Below, piece after piece: positions 47,471 through 57,060 of a stretch of DNA of 64,000 bases. Origin of the DNA: DASPLX01 sp035627375 (GTDB taxonomy: Bacteria > Pseudomonadota > Gammaproteobacteria > Burkholderiales > Burkholderiaceae_D); the NCBI GenBank assembly GCA_035627375.1, contig DASPLX010000034.1:1-64000 (forward strand). Reading direction: 5' to 3'. The position numbers and the translations under genes are program-made. The notes below the pieces were generated by a model. The model saw only the letters and a list, made by a program, of their open reading frames with translations, had not been told where the DNA came from and did no database searches. Within the stretch, counting starts at the first letter, position 1, and each line of letters opens with the position of its first letter.

Positions 47471-47569
47471 TCAGGCGATGGCGACGTCGCAGATGCCGAG
47501 CAGCAGCAGGCCGAGCGCCAGCTGTTGCATCAGCCGCTTCCTGAACGAAGGTTTCCTGGGCGACTTCAT
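47471..47569 (-). CDS. 32-residue basic-hydrophobic microprotein
   Basis: A possible microprotein on the minus strand: basic start (MKSPRKPSFRKR) and then one hydrophobic stretch (LALGLLLLGICDVAIA). The ATG is at 47569 with a GGAAG upstream. It could be a small membrane protein or a chance frame; there is no conserved family to support it. It lies in the 268-bp gap between tupA and the DUF1232 gene, which otherwise shows nothing clear. Confidence 0.3.
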   Translation of the reverse strand: MKSPRKPSFRKRLMQQLALGLLLLGICDVAIA

Positions 47570-47705
47570 CGGTTTCTTCCGATCGTGACGAATGAATAAC
47601 CGTTGCCGTGGAATTCGCCGCTTCGTTTTCGCGATGCAACGCGGAGTCCGAAATGACGTCTAAGGTTTCGTTTGCCGTCTCCGAAAAAGGGCGAAAGGAT
47701 CACCC

Positions 47706-47960
47706 ATGAGAAAGCTGCTATTCATCCTATGGCATATGAGTAAGAGCGATTTGCGCCTGCTCTGGTTCGCGTTGCGGCATCCGCGGCGGCCGGCATGGCT
47801 GGTGCCGGCCGTGTTGCTGCTCTTGCTCTACGCGATCGCGCCCTTCAGTTATGCGATACCGCTGCTCGGCCTCGTCGACGACGTCGTGCTGGTGCCCTTG
47901 ATGTTCCACTATCTGCTGAAGCTGCTGCCGAAAGACATATTCACGGGCCCGGTTCGATGA
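47706..47960 (+). CDS. DUF1232 (YkvA-like) small membrane protein
   Basis: An 84-residue protein with one or two hydrophobic helices and the DUF1232 pattern: RPAWLVPAVLLLLLYAIAP, then a D/Y-x-I-P turn and L-V-D-D. Function is unknown in the family. Start at ATG 47706. Confidence 0.7.
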   Translation: MRKLLFILWHMSKSDLRLLWFALRHPRRPAWLVPAVLLLLLYAIAPFSYAIPLLGLVDDVVLVPLMFHYLLKLLPKDIFTGPVR

Positions 47961-48067
47961 TCCGGCCTCGCGTTTCAGCCTAATCCGCGGCGCCCGGACG
48001 GCGCGGCGGGTTTCCTGCCGACAATTCCGATTGTCAGTAAAATGCAAGGTTTTGCAGCGGGGTCGTC

Positions 48068-49501
48068 ATGTCTTCCTCCATCGCGACGCACGAGACGCGC
48101 CGTGCAGCCATCCTGAAAGAAGCGCGCGCCCTGTGGGCGCTGGCCTGGCCGGTATTGATCGGCCAGCTGGCGACGGTCGGCATGTCGGTCGCCGACGTCG
48201 TCATGACCGGGCACCTGAGCGCGGCCGACCTGGCCGCCGTATCGCTCGGCGCATCGATCTGGGCCATCATCCTGGTGGCCGCGATGGGCGTGATGATGGC
48301 GATCAACGCCGTCGTCGCGCACGAGATCGGGGCCGAACGCCATGACCGCGTGCCGCATGTGGTGCGGCAGGCCCTGTGGAAAGGCCTCGGCGTCGGCCTG
48401 GCGGCGTGCGCGCTGATGAACGCCGCGACCATCATCTTCGATCATCTCCAGCTCGAACCCGCGGTCGCCGCCAAGGCCGCCGCCTTCGTGCACGTGATCA
48501 GCATCGGCATGCCGGCGTTCGCGATGTTCCGCGCGCTGTACGGCTATAGCGTCAGCATCAATTACAGCAAACCGATCATGGTGATCGCGCTCGGCGCGCT
48601 CGCCTACAACGTGTTCGTCAACTGGCTCCTGATCTACGGCCACTGGGGATTTCCCAAGCTGGGAGCGGTCGGTTGCGCGGTCGCCACAGGCACCGGGCTG
48701 TGGCTGACTCTGGCCGCGATGATCTTCTGGATACGCCGCGCGCCGCAATACCGGCCGACCTATCCCTTCACGCATTGGGAGTGGCCGAACAAGCGCGAGA
48801 TCGCATCGATGCTGAAAATGGGCCTGCCGATCGGCATCACTTATTTCGCGGAAGTCAGCGCCTTCGGCGCGGTCGGCTTGCTGGTGGCGCGCTTCGGCGT
48901 CGTCACGGTCGCGGCCCACCAGATCGCCCTGAATTTCTCCTCGCTGGTCTTCATGGTTCCGCTGTCGTTCGGCATCGGCCTGATCACGCGCGTCGGCCAG
49001 GCGCTCGGCGAAGGCGATCCGCTGCGCGCCCGCTTCGTGGCCTGGGTCGGCATCGGCTTGTCGCTGGCGTTCGCCGTGGCATCGGCGGCGTTCATCGCCG
49101 TCTTCCGCTACCAGATCGCGGCGGCCTATACCTCCGATCCCGCGGTGCAGGAGTTGACCGTGCACCTGCTGCTGTTCGCCGCGCTGTTCCAGCTGTCCGA
49201 CGCGGCCCAGGTGGCGGCGTCGAGCGCGATCCGCGGCTACAAGGTGACGCGGCCGCCGATGGTGATCCACCTCGCGGCATTCTGGGGCTTCTCGCTGCCG
49301 GTCGGCTGCGTGCTCGGGTTGGCGCCGTCCTGGTTGTCGTTCGCGCCGGCGGCGCCGATGGCGGCCACCGGTTTCTGGATCGGCCTGGTGCTCGGGTTGA
49401 CGGTGGCGGCGGTGCTGCTGGTGTGGTTCCTGCATTGCTTGTCGCGGCGGCGCATCGGCGCGGCGCGCGAGCTTACTTGTCCGAACCCCATTGCATCCTG
49501 A
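48068..49501 (+). CDS. MATE-family efflux transporter (NorM type)
   Basis: A 477-residue, 12-helix inner-membrane exporter using a Na+ or H+ gradient to expel cationic drugs or metabolites. NorM-type features include LAWPVLIGQLATVGMSVADV and MTGHLSAADLAAVSLG in the first half, and AAHQIALNFSSLVFMVPLS in the second. The ribosome site is weak. Its 3' end overlaps the convergent binding-protein gene by 29 bases. Confidence 0.92.
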   Translation: MSSSIATHETRRAAILKEARALWALAWPVLIGQLATVGMSVADVVMTGHLSAADLAAVSLGASIWAIILVAAMGVMMAINAVVAHEIGAERHDRVPHVVRQALWKGLGVGLAACALMNAATIIFDHLQLEPAVAAKAAAFVHVISIGMPAFAMFRALYGYSVSINYSKPIMVIALGALAYNVFVNWLLIYGHWGFPKLGAVGCAVATGTGLWLTLAAMIFWIRRAPQYRPTYPFTHWEWPNKREIASMLKMGLPIGITYFAEVSAFGAVGLLVARFGVVTVAAHQIALNFSSLVFMVPLSFGIGLITRVGQALGEGDPLRARFVAWVGIGLSLAFAVASAAFIAVFRYQIAAAYTSDPAVQELTVHLLLFAALFQLSDAAQVAASSAIRGYKVTRPPMVIHLAAFWGFSLPVGCVLGLAPSWLSFAPAAPMAATGFWIGLVLGLTVAAVLLVWFLHCLSRRRIGAARELTCPNPIAS

Positions 49502-50255
49502 TTCTCGAGAGCGTGCCGTTTTTTTCCAGGCGCTGGAATGCGGCTTCCAATGATTTCTCGACGCCCGGGGCGGCGCGCTTGCTGACCCCGAAATAGACCG
49601 GATCGGCCGCCAGCACGAAGGAATGCATCGCCAGCTCCTGGAATTCCGGGTTGGTCTGCAGTTGGTAGGCGACGTAGTTCTGGTCTTCGAAGAAACCGAG
49701 ATTGCGGCCTCCCGCGGTTTTCTTGGCCAGCAGCGCGCCTTGCGGCACCGCGTCGAAATGGCGGGCGAAGGTCGCATCGCCGGCCAGGCGGCTGTCGAAT
49801 GCTTCCGAGTATTTCGCGTCCTTCTGGATGCCGATCGGCAGCCGTGTCCGGGCCGAGGCCTTGAGCAATTCGTCGAGGTTCGAGATCGGCAATTCCAGAT
49901 GTTCGCGACGCACCACCAGCACGCGCCGCGAGATGCGTTCCGGCCCGACGAAATGCATGAACGCTTCGCGGTCCGGCGTACGCGTCAGGTTCGCCATCAT
50001 GTCGATCTGCCCGGTTTCCATGTAGAGCAGCGCGCGCGACCACGGCAATTCGACGAACTCGATGTCGAAACCGGCTTCCTTGACGACGGCTTCCGCCAGT
50101 TGGACATCGAGGCCGGTCCAGCGGCCGTCCTTGAGAAAATAATTCGGCGCGAATTGCGTGACGCGCAGCCTGATTTTTTCCGCTGCCGATGCCGCTCCGT
50201 CCGGTACGGAAAGCGCGAGGCCGAGCACAACGATGAACCCCGCCAGAACGCGCAT
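49473..50255 (-). CDS. periplasmic amino-acid-type binding protein (SBP family 3)
   Basis: A 260-residue exported protein: signal peptide, then a two-lobe family-3 binding fold (LDVQLAEAVVKEAGFDIEFV; GQIDMMANLTRTPDRE; FERLE-type C terminus). Family 3 binds amino acids or similar small polar compounds. No ABC permease or ATPase is adjacent, so it may be an orphan or a sensor accessory. The ATG at 50255 follows GGGAG. Confidence 0.85.
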   Translation of the reverse strand: MRVLAGFIVVLGLALSVPDGAASAAEKIRLRVTQFAPNYFLKDGRWTGLDVQLAEAVVKEAGFDIEFVELPWSRALLYMETGQIDMMANLTRTPDREAFMHFVGPERISRRVLVVRREHLELPISNLDELLKASARTRLPIGIQKDAKYSEAFDSRLAGDATFARHFDAVPQGALLAKKTAGGRNLGFFEDQNYVAYQLQTNPEFQELAMHSFVLAADPVYFGVSKRAAPGVEKSLEAAFQRLEKNGTLSRIRMQWGSDK

Positions 50256-50403
50256 GCTTTCTCCCTTCGAGTCGACCAGGCAGTTTCGCATGCGTCCGGC
50301 GAAAATTCCACATGGGCGCGCGCCGGTGTTGCGGGCTGCGCAAGCCTTGAATCGACCCGCGAATCGCTCTACGATCTGCCATCGCCGCCTTTTCTATCCA
50401 AGC

Positions 50404-51636
50404 ATGAAATCTTCGACAAATATCCTGGCCGGCGCCGTGCTCGGCATGGCGGTCGGCACGAGCGCCCATGCGCTCGATCTGCGCGGCTTGCTCGATGCCC
50501 GCATCGTCGCCGCCGATGCCCGGCACGGCTGGACCCGCGACGGCCTCGGCAAGATGCGCTACGACCAGGCTTCGGACGGCATCCGCCTGGGGCAAGCCTT
50601 CGTGCGCGCCGACGGTGAGCCGCTCGACGCGGTGACGGTATCCGTCGTGCTGAGCGCCGCGGACGACCGGCATGGAGCGCTCGATGTCAACGAGGCATGG
50701 ATCGGATGGAATCCGCTCCCTGCCGGTCCCTGGAAGACGCGCGTGAAGGCGGGCGCATTCTTCCCGGCGACGAGCCTGGAGATCGATTACGACAGCGTCG
50801 GCTGGACGCCGGTCCGAACGGTTTCCAGCTCGGCGCTCAACAGCTGGATCGGCGAAGAATTGCGCACCAAGGGCATCGAATTCAACCTGTCGCGGCGCGG
50901 CCGCTTCGCCGGCTCGCCGCATGACGTCGGCTTCACCGTCGCGCTGTTCAACGGCAACGATCCGGCCGGCACGCTGATCGCCTGGCGCGGCTGGGCGATC
51001 AGCGACCGCATCAGCGGCTTGTCTGAACCGTTGCGCCTGGCGGACCTGCCGGTCTACCGGCCGGACGGCGCCATCGCGAAGCAGAGCCGGACCATCCATC
51101 TGTTCCGTGAGATCGACGGCCGGGCCGGATATTACGCCGGCGCGCAATACGCTTATGGCGAGCGGCTCGAAGCCGCCGTCCTGCATTACGACAACCGCGG
51201 CGATCCGCTGATCGTAAAGAATGGACAATACAGCTGGACCACGCGTTTCGACCACCTGAGCCTGCGCCTGCGTCCCGGCGGCGGCTGGGAACTGGCCATG
51301 CAGGCGATGCAGGGCTCGACCGTCATGGGACGGGCCGCCGTCCGGCTCGACTACGGCGCCTGGTATCTGCTCGCCAGCCATCCGCTCGGCGGCGGAACGG
51401 CGGCGCTGCGTTACGACCGGTTCCGGGCCCGGGAAGACGATATCCTGCCGTCCGATCCCAACGGCGAAGACGGCAGCGCCTGGGCGTTGGCCTACTCCTA
51501 CCGCATCAACGACGCGCTGAGCCTGGTTGCCGAAGCGCTGCTGGTGCGCAGCACCCGGCCGGCGCGCGCGCTGGTCGGCGAGAATCCGCGCCTGACGGAA
51601 CGCGGCGTGACGGCGGCGTTGCGCTGGCAGTTCTGA
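50404..51636 (+). CDS. outer-membrane porin-like protein
   Basis: A 410-residue beta-barrel candidate. The signal peptide (MKSSTNILAGAVLGM..., ends A-H-A) precedes alternating amphipathic strands through to the C-terminal LRWQF, whose terminal Phe is the outer-membrane assembly signal. It resembles phosphate-selective/OprP-like or short diffusion porins in style, but I cannot name the family. It is divergent from the binding-protein gene and convergent with the AraC-type gene. Confidence 0.75.
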   Translation: MKSSTNILAGAVLGMAVGTSAHALDLRGLLDARIVAADARHGWTRDGLGKMRYDQASDGIRLGQAFVRADGEPLDAVTVSVVLSAADDRHGALDVNEAWIGWNPLPAGPWKTRVKAGAFFPATSLEIDYDSVGWTPVRTVSSSALNSWIGEELRTKGIEFNLSRRGRFAGSPHDVGFTVALFNGNDPAGTLIAWRGWAISDRISGLSEPLRLADLPVYRPDGAIAKQSRTIHLFREIDGRAGYYAGAQYAYGERLEAAVLHYDNRGDPLIVKNGQYSWTTRFDHLSLRLRPGGGWELAMQAMQGSTVMGRAAVRLDYGAWYLLASHPLGGGTAALRYDRFRAREDDILPSDPNGEDGSAWALAYSYRINDALSLVAEALLVRSTRPARALVGENPRLTERGVTAALRWQF

Positions 51637-51655
51637 CCGCCGGCCTTCGGCTCGG

Positions 51656-52786
51656 CTACTCGGACCAGGCCTCCAGCGCGGCGTTCTCGGCGGCGGGTGC
51701 GACTTGCGCCGGCGCCGCCTCCGTGCGCGGCGGCGCGGCCGCGGCCGCATGCGACGCGCGCTGCAATTGCTTGGGCGATCTGCCGAACCAGCGCTTGCAG
51801 GCGCGATGAAACGCGCTGGGCTCGGAGAATCCGAGCTGGAAGCTCAGCTTCTTCAGCGAGATCTGTCCGCCGCTCAGATACTGCTGCGCCATCGCGCGCC
51901 GCGTGTCGTCCACGATCCGGGTGAAATTGGTGCCTTCCTCGGACAGCCTGCGCTGCAGCGTGCGCTCGCTGATCATCAGCCGCTTCGCGACTTCCTCGCG
52001 CAGCGGTTCGCCCTTGGCCAGCATGCCGGCCAGGAGGCGCTGCACGCGCGCCGAGAAACTCATGCTCGCGCGCTGCAGCAGCGCCGATTCGGCGAACATG
52101 CGCAAGGTCCAGTCGGCGGCCGCCGGCGGCGGCGTCGGGAACGAGATCCGGAGGTCGGCATCGGCGAATTCGACCGTATTGGCGGCGGCATCGAAATGCA
52201 CCGGGCAGCCGAAGGCTTCCGCGATCGCCTGCGCTTGCGGCGGACGGGGATAGGCATAGGTGACCAGCAGCGGCCTCAAGCCGTCGCACGCCGCCGCCGA
52301 GCGCAGGGTGCGCAACACCATCGACCAGACGAAATCGTAGCGCTGTCTCGGCACCGGCCGGATCCCGGCCGCCAGGCGCAGCGTGACGCGCGTGCTGGCG
52401 GGAGCGCGCTGGGGCAGGTGCTCGATCGCGCTCTGCACGGTCGGCGACAGCAGCGGCGTATAGCGCACCAGGTTGTCGATCGCCGTCTTGATGTCCGGCG
52501 ACAGCAGCATGATATGTCCCATCAGGCCGAGCCAGCCGAGTTGATAGGGCGACGACACGCGAAAGGCGATCAGCGGATCGCCCGAGCGCTGTGCCAGCGT
52601 CTCCCACAGATGGCTCAGCTTGTCCGACAGCGCGGCCGGATCGCTTTCGATGATCCCGGCCGCTCCGCCGGAGTCGATATCGCGGTCGAGGCCGGTCAAC
52701 CGGAACAGTTCGTCGGCGTCGAAGCCGCAGGCCGCGAGGCGGGCCTTCATGCCGCGCACCAGATCGCTTGCAGAGGAATAGCTCAT
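51656..52786 (-). CDS. AraC-family regulator with arabinose-binding-like N domain
   Basis: A 376-residue regulator of the OruR/ArgR/QdoR-like group: N-terminal PF12625-type domain (about 20-210; LMGHIMLLSPDIKTAIDNLVRY) and C-terminal double HTH (about 255-345; MISERTLQRRLSEEGTNF; LGFSEPSAFHRACKRWFG). The last 30 residues are an Ala-rich tail. Such regulators are often next to fatty-acid or lipid genes (family knowledge). It is 46 bases downstream of the DUF2059-type gene and probably belongs to that operon. Confidence 0.88.
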   Translation of the reverse strand: MSYSSASDLVRGMKARLAACGFDADELFRLTGLDRDIDSGGAAGIIESDPAALSDKLSHLWETLAQRSGDPLIAFRVSSPYQLGWLGLMGHIMLLSPDIKTAIDNLVRYTPLLSPTVQSAIEHLPQRAPASTRVTLRLAAGIRPVPRQRYDFVWSMVLRTLRSAAACDGLRPLLVTYAYPRPPQAQAIAEAFGCPVHFDAAANTVEFADADLRISFPTPPPAAADWTLRMFAESALLQRASMSFSARVQRLLAGMLAKGEPLREEVAKRLMISERTLQRRLSEEGTNFTRIVDDTRRAMAQQYLSGGQISLKKLSFQLGFSEPSAFHRACKRWFGRSPKQLQRASHAAAAAPPRTEAAPAQVAPAAENAALEAWSE

Positions 52787-52832
52787 CGTTTCCCTCCTGA
52801 AGAAGATTCCATGCTTCGTTGCCGGAGGCGGG

Positions 52833-53423
52833 TCACGGCGCGACGGCGCTGCGCAGCCGCATGCCGATACGCTGCTGCAGCTCTTGCAGTTTCGGATCGA
52901 TGACGGGGCGCGTGTCGGCCGCGATCTTCTCGCCGAGCGACTTCTGCAATTCAGGCGCCAGGGCTTCGAACTTGCGTTTCACAGGCGATTCGAGCATCGC
53001 GATGATCTGCCGCAGTTCATCCTCGGAAAAGCGTTCCGCCAGGAGCGGCGCGACCGTCGACGGGATCAGCTTTTGCGCGCTGCCGGTCACGATCGGCGCG
53101 GAGTCTTCGAGGAATTTCTTCGCATCGGCGGCGATCTCGCGCAGCGCGGCGTCGCGCTTCTCCGGCGTGGCGCGGCCTTGCAGCATCGCGCGCGCCTGGT
53201 TGACGGCGTCGGCCACCGGTTCTTGCAGCATCGATTGCCCGAGCGTTTCCACGTGCCACAGCTTGAGCAGGCGCTGCACCAGCTCTTGCTTGGCCGGCGT
53301 GATCGGCGCCGAAGCCGGCGCCGATGCCGGCTTGGCGTCGGCCGCGGCGGCCTGCAGGTTGGCGCAGAGCAGCGCGACGGCGAGGGCGGATTTCAGAACG
53401 GCTGCGGAAAATCTGTTCGGCAT
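52833..53423 (-). CDS. DUF2059-type periplasmic protein
   Basis: A 196-residue exported helical protein. After a signal peptide (ends A-A-A) comes a DUF2059-like domain, best seen in RFSEDELRQIIAMLESPVKRK. The function is not established in the family. The ATG at 53423 follows AGGAG. It is the fourth gene of the C39-peptidase operon, 62 bases after the FadL-type gene; a periplasmic chaperone or accessory role would fit (inference). Confidence 0.75.
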   Translation of the reverse strand: MPNRFSAAVLKSALAVALLCANLQAAAADAKPASAPASAPITPAKQELVQRLLKLWHVETLGQSMLQEPVADAVNQARAMLQGRATPEKRDAALREIAADAKKFLEDSAPIVTGSAQKLIPSTVAPLLAERFSEDELRQIIAMLESPVKRKFEALAPELQKSLGEKIAADTRPVIDPKLQELQQRIGMRLRSAVAP

Positions 53424-53485
53424 GGCGGTCTCCTGTCGGTGATTCATACGATGTCGGTCCAAGGCGCTCGGCGGCGGACGCCGCC

Positions 53486-55129
53486 TCAAAAGCGCTGCGT
53501 GAAGCTCGCGCCCACGTAGCGCACGCGCAGGTCGCCGGCGACATCGAGGCCGGCGTACGGGTTGTAAATGATGTTGAAGAAGTTGCTGCAGTTGAGGTTG
53601 CAATCGGTATTGGCCGGCACGTTGAACTTGCCGCGCATGTAGCTGGCGCCGACGTTGAGGTCGCGGCCGCCGCCGAGCTTCATGTTGAAGCCGAGGCTCA
53701 TGACCTTGGTGTCCGGCAGCGGCGCGATCAGGTCGATCTTGTCGGCCGGCACCGAGCTCTTGCGCGGCTCGTAGCCGGCGCGCAGCGTGATCCGGCGGCT
53801 GAGTTCCGCCTGGATGCCGAAGCCCCAATGCACCACGTTGCGGTAGCCGCGCGGAATCTTCAGCTGCGTCGCGTCGGCAAATCCGAACATGCGCGCCACT
53901 TCCAGCAGCCGGATGCTCTGGTCGAACTTGAAGGTCAGCGTGTCCCAGGCACGCCAGTTGGTGTAGTTGGCGTCGATGTTGAGCTGCAGCCGGCGCGTCG
54001 GCTTGAATTTCACGCCGATCTGCAAGTGGGCGGGAAACGGAATGACGGCGGTCATGTTGCCGCTTTGCGTTTCCGGTATCCGGTCCGGCAAGCCGAGCGT
54101 GGCCGCGATGATCGGCCCTTGCAGGCTCGCATAGAGTCCCTCGACGAACTTGCGCACCATCGCCTCGGTGTTGAAGGTGTAGCGGCCGCTGTAGACGGTC
54201 TTCGATCCACCCTGGTAGACGATGCCGAGCGCGAAGCGGTCCGACGGTTCCCATAGCAAGCCGAGGTTGAGCGTCGGATCGACCGGCGAGGTCATCTCCA
54301 TCTGCATCGCCGCCACTTTCTTGAAGGGATTCAGCCGGCCTTCCGGGCCGCCGCTGCACAAGCCCACCGTGAGCGTGTCGATCGGATTGCCGCCGTCCTC
54401 CGGGCACCAGCCTCGCTGCGCCTTGCCGGTGATGCCGAGCAGGGGATTGGGCATGCGCATGTCGGTGTCGATCACGAACGCCGCATGCGCGATCGGCACC
54501 GCGGCGCCGACGCGCAGCGTGTCCGAGAACTTGTAGCCGATCGCCGGCGACAGGTACACGAGCCGCTGCAGCTGCACCACCTTGCCGTCGTAGCGGCCGG
54601 GATCGTTCGGATCCTTGCTGCGGTCGACCGAGAACGCCTGCGGGATATAGGACAGCGTCGCGAACGTGAACGGCGAGCCGGGGTTGTTGTACGCCAGGCC
54701 GAGGCCGGGAATGACGACCCCGGGCAGCTTCCACTTCAGCAAGCCGGCCACCGGCAGCAGCAGCCGCTGGCGCACCTTGCCGGTACGCGCGCCGTCGAGC
54801 GGATCGTCGGTCCAGCCGCCGATGTCGAAGCCGGGCGGTTGCGTGAACGAGGCGCCGGTGCGGATCGAGGCGCCCCAGAGGGTGAAAGTTTCCGACCTGC
54901 CTTCCATGCGCGCCAGGCCGGCCGGATTGAAGTGGATCGATTCGATGCCGGGCGGATCGGCGGTGACCGCGTTGCCGAGCGACATGGCGGTGGCACTGGT
55001 GGCGAGATTCTCGGTCAACGCGGCATGCGCGGGCAGCGGCGCGCACGGCAGCAGTCCGGCCGCCAGCAAGGCGGCCAGCCTTGGTCCGCGGAACCGTCGA
55101 TGCCGGCGGCGCTGGGAACGTCGTGTCAT
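53486..55129 (-). CDS. FadL-family outer-membrane transporter
   Basis: A 547-residue beta-barrel. After a long, basic signal peptide (ends A-H-A) comes the FadL N-terminal hatch (ENLATSATAMSLGNAVTADPPG; IHFNPAGLARMEG). Strands run to the C-terminal SFTQRF with terminal Phe. FadL proteins pass hydrophobic molecules (long-chain fatty acids, aromatics) into the periplasm. It begins 13 bases after the preceding barrel gene, with GGAGAG before the ATG at 55129. Its place beside a C39 peptidase is unusual for a simple nutrient transporter. Confidence 0.88.
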   Translation of the reverse strand: MTRRSQRRRHRRFRGPRLAALLAAGLLPCAPLPAHAALTENLATSATAMSLGNAVTADPPGIESIHFNPAGLARMEGRSETFTLWGASIRTGASFTQPPGFDIGGWTDDPLDGARTGKVRQRLLLPVAGLLKWKLPGVVIPGLGLAYNNPGSPFTFATLSYIPQAFSVDRSKDPNDPGRYDGKVVQLQRLVYLSPAIGYKFSDTLRVGAAVPIAHAAFVIDTDMRMPNPLLGITGKAQRGWCPEDGGNPIDTLTVGLCSGGPEGRLNPFKKVAAMQMEMTSPVDPTLNLGLLWEPSDRFALGIVYQGGSKTVYSGRYTFNTEAMVRKFVEGLYASLQGPIIAATLGLPDRIPETQSGNMTAVIPFPAHLQIGVKFKPTRRLQLNIDANYTNWRAWDTLTFKFDQSIRLLEVARMFGFADATQLKIPRGYRNVVHWGFGIQAELSRRITLRAGYEPRKSSVPADKIDLIAPLPDTKVMSLGFNMKLGGGRDLNVGASYMRGKFNVPANTDCNLNCSNFFNIIYNPYAGLDVAGDLRVRYVGASFTQRF

Positions 55130-55142
55130 GTCACTCTCCGGT

Positions 55143-56168
55143 CTACAGGCTCAGCGGCAAGCTCAGCCCGAGCGTGAAATTCGGCGAGTCGTTGGTGAGG
55201 CCGACGCCGACCGTGATGTTGAGCGTGGTTTTCGGCGAGATGCGGTAACCGAGGCCGAAATTGAGGATGCCGGCCGTCTGCGTCGTGGTCTTGATCGTCC
55301 TGCCGTCGCGGAAGCGCAGCTTGGAGCCGGCCGAAATCGATTCCTGCAGCGATATCGAGGTCGAGATGTCGTACGACAAGGCGTAGGCGAAACCGAGCCC
55401 GAAGCCGAAGCTCATCCCCGGCTCGACCCTGGTCAGGACGCGGCCGTTGCGGATCTGCGACAGGTGTTTCGCCGGCGCGCTATAGGTCAGGTTGATCGAG
55501 CCGAACAGCGCGACCGGATCGACGATATGGTTGAGATTCAGGCCGGCGCTCAGCGAGGCGACGCCGGAGCCGGTGGCCAGGCCCTTTTCGGCGTCGACCT
55601 TGAACGGGCTGCGTCCGGTGGGCAGGCGCAGCAGCGTGGTGGCCGTCGCCGAGGGACGGCCGCGGCGGGTTTCTAGCGGTTGCCAGCGCAGGCCGAGGCC
55701 GATGTCGCCGACCGAGTGCGAGGTTCCTTCGTACGCCCGGTTCTGCGAATACTTGCTCACCAGCGGCAGGCTGATGCTGCCGGTCAGGTTGTTCTGGATG
55801 CCGTAGTCGACCGTCAGCGTGTTGGTGGCCGTGTGCGAACTGTCGTTCTCGATGCTGAACAGCGTGAGTTCGCCCGACGACAGGTCGGCGTTGATCCGTT
55901 CCTGACCGATGTAGGTGTAGCCGAAGTCGTAGGTTGCCTGCAGCCTGCCGCGCTTGATCAGCGAGTATTGCTTGTCGACCGCCGTCAGGGTCTGCTTGAG
56001 CAAAGTCGATTGGTCGGCGTCGCCTTCCTTCGGCGCCAGGGCGTCGCGCGCGGCGCTGGCGCTGGCGGCGGCCGCGGGAGCGGCCGGCGTCGCGGCGGGC
56101 GGCTGCTGCGCCGCGGCCGGCAGCGCGAACAGGGCGGCGATCACTCCCAGCGGGGGACGAATCTTCAT
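55143..56168 (-). CDS. outer-membrane beta-barrel protein of the C39 operon
   Basis: A 341-residue exported protein. After the signal peptide (ends A-A-A-Q) is an Ala/Pro-rich linker (20-45) and a helical stretch, then a barrel (NNLTGSISLPLVSKYS; SVGDIGLGLRWQPL; GLGYRISPKTTLNITVGVG) ending near LSLPLSL. The linker-plus-helix-plus-barrel layout is like FapF of Fap amyloid loci or Phenol_MetA_deg-type barrels; I cannot decide between them. It follows the C39 gene by 127 bases and has GGAG before the ATG. Confidence 0.7.
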   Translation of the reverse strand: MKIRPPLGVIAALFALPAAAQQPPAATPAAPAAAASASAARDALAPKEGDADQSTLLKQTLTAVDKQYSLIKRGRLQATYDFGYTYIGQERINADLSSGELTLFSIENDSSHTATNTLTVDYGIQNNLTGSISLPLVSKYSQNRAYEGTSHSVGDIGLGLRWQPLETRRGRPSATATTLLRLPTGRSPFKVDAEKGLATGSGVASLSAGLNLNHIVDPVALFGSINLTYSAPAKHLSQIRNGRVLTRVEPGMSFGFGLGFAYALSYDISTSISLQESISAGSKLRFRDGRTIKTTTQTAGILNFGLGYRISPKTTLNITVGVGLTNDSPNFTLGLSLPLSL

Positions 56169-56295
56169 GAGAACTCCTTGTCGATGATGAACTAACGGTG
56201 CCGATGCAAAAGCGCCGGCGAGGAAAACCCGGTCCGGCCGCTGATCGATGCGGCCGGATTGCTTTCAAGGCGCGCGCCGGGCGTGCGCGATACGT

Positions 56296-57060
56296 TTAAC
56301 GTCGGCGCAAATAACTGCCGCTGGCGCCCGAATGGAGGGCGCGTTCCAGCAGGTAGGCATTGCCCAGCGGCGCGAGGATGGCCCGGTCTTTAACGCGGTC
56401 CATATCGAATACGCCCAGCTCCCGGTCGGAGAGGGCGAGTTGTCCGGCCGGCGGACGGTTCTTCGGCGGGTAGACGATGAACAGGGTATTCCGGTCCCAC
56501 AGCTTTCCGAATTCGTCGATCGGGATCACGATGTTGCCGGCCGATGGATCGGCGATGAACGCCAGGCCGTCGCGCACGCCGCGCAGCACGACGAAGTGCT
56601 TGAAGCCGGCATAGTCGATCGGCACGATGGCCGGATGTTCGAGCGTGAGCAAGTCCTTGACCTCGGCGCGAAAGCCCGCGCTGTCCACGTCGAGCGAAGC
56701 GACGTAGCGCTTCATGTCGAGCAGCGAAAAGCCGCGGCGTTCGATGATCTTCTGTTTCTCGCCGCGCTCGAGCATGCCTTCCATCGCCTGCTGTTCGCTG
56801 ACGTCGATGCCGATGTGATGCTTGAGCAGGGTCACGAGCGCCGCCGAACCGCAGCTATAGTCGTAGGCCTGGCGCACGATGTTGCGGTATTTCAATTCGG
56901 AAAACGGTTCGATCTCGACCGATTGCGCGACCGGGCCGGCGGCGGCCGCCGCCAGCGGGAGTTCGAACTGATTCTTCGGACGATCGGCCGGCTCATGCGT
57001 GGCCCATGCGCCGGAGCCGGCGATCAGGATGGCGATCGCGCCGAGCAACATTCCCAACAT
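56296..57060 (-). CDS. C39-family cysteine peptidase (FapD-like)
   Basis: A 254-residue protein with an N-terminal signal anchor and a C39 papain-like domain. Catalytic residues are visible: Gln64 of the oxyanion hole, Cys70 in Y-S-C-G-S-A-A-L, His155 in GFKHFVVLRG and Asp171 in IADPS. Unlike bacteriocin exporters it has no ABC transporter domains, so it acts alone in the periplasm, like FapD of functional-amyloid operons (family knowledge). Its natural substrates here may be the four exported proteins at 60757-63546 (inference). The ATG at 57060 follows AAGGGGA; the promoter should lie in 57061-57354. Confidence 0.82.
   Translation of the reverse strand: MLGMLLGAIAILIAGSGAWATHEPADRPKNQFELPLAAAAAGPVAQSVEIEPFSELKYRNIVRQAYDYSCGSAALVTLLKHHIGIDVSEQQAMEGMLERGEKQKIIERRGFSLLDMKRYVASLDVDSAGFRAEVKDLLTLEHPAIVPIDYAGFKHFVVLRGVRDGLAFIADPSAGNIVIPIDEFGKLWDRNTLFIVYPPKNRPPAGQLALSDRELGVFDMDRVKDRAILAPLGNAYLLERALHSGASGSYLRRR

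Noticed and set aside
49237..51750. 837-codon minus-strand open frame across the binding-protein and porin genes
   Set aside because: Arg/Pro/Ala-rich shadow translation crossing two real genes on different strands.
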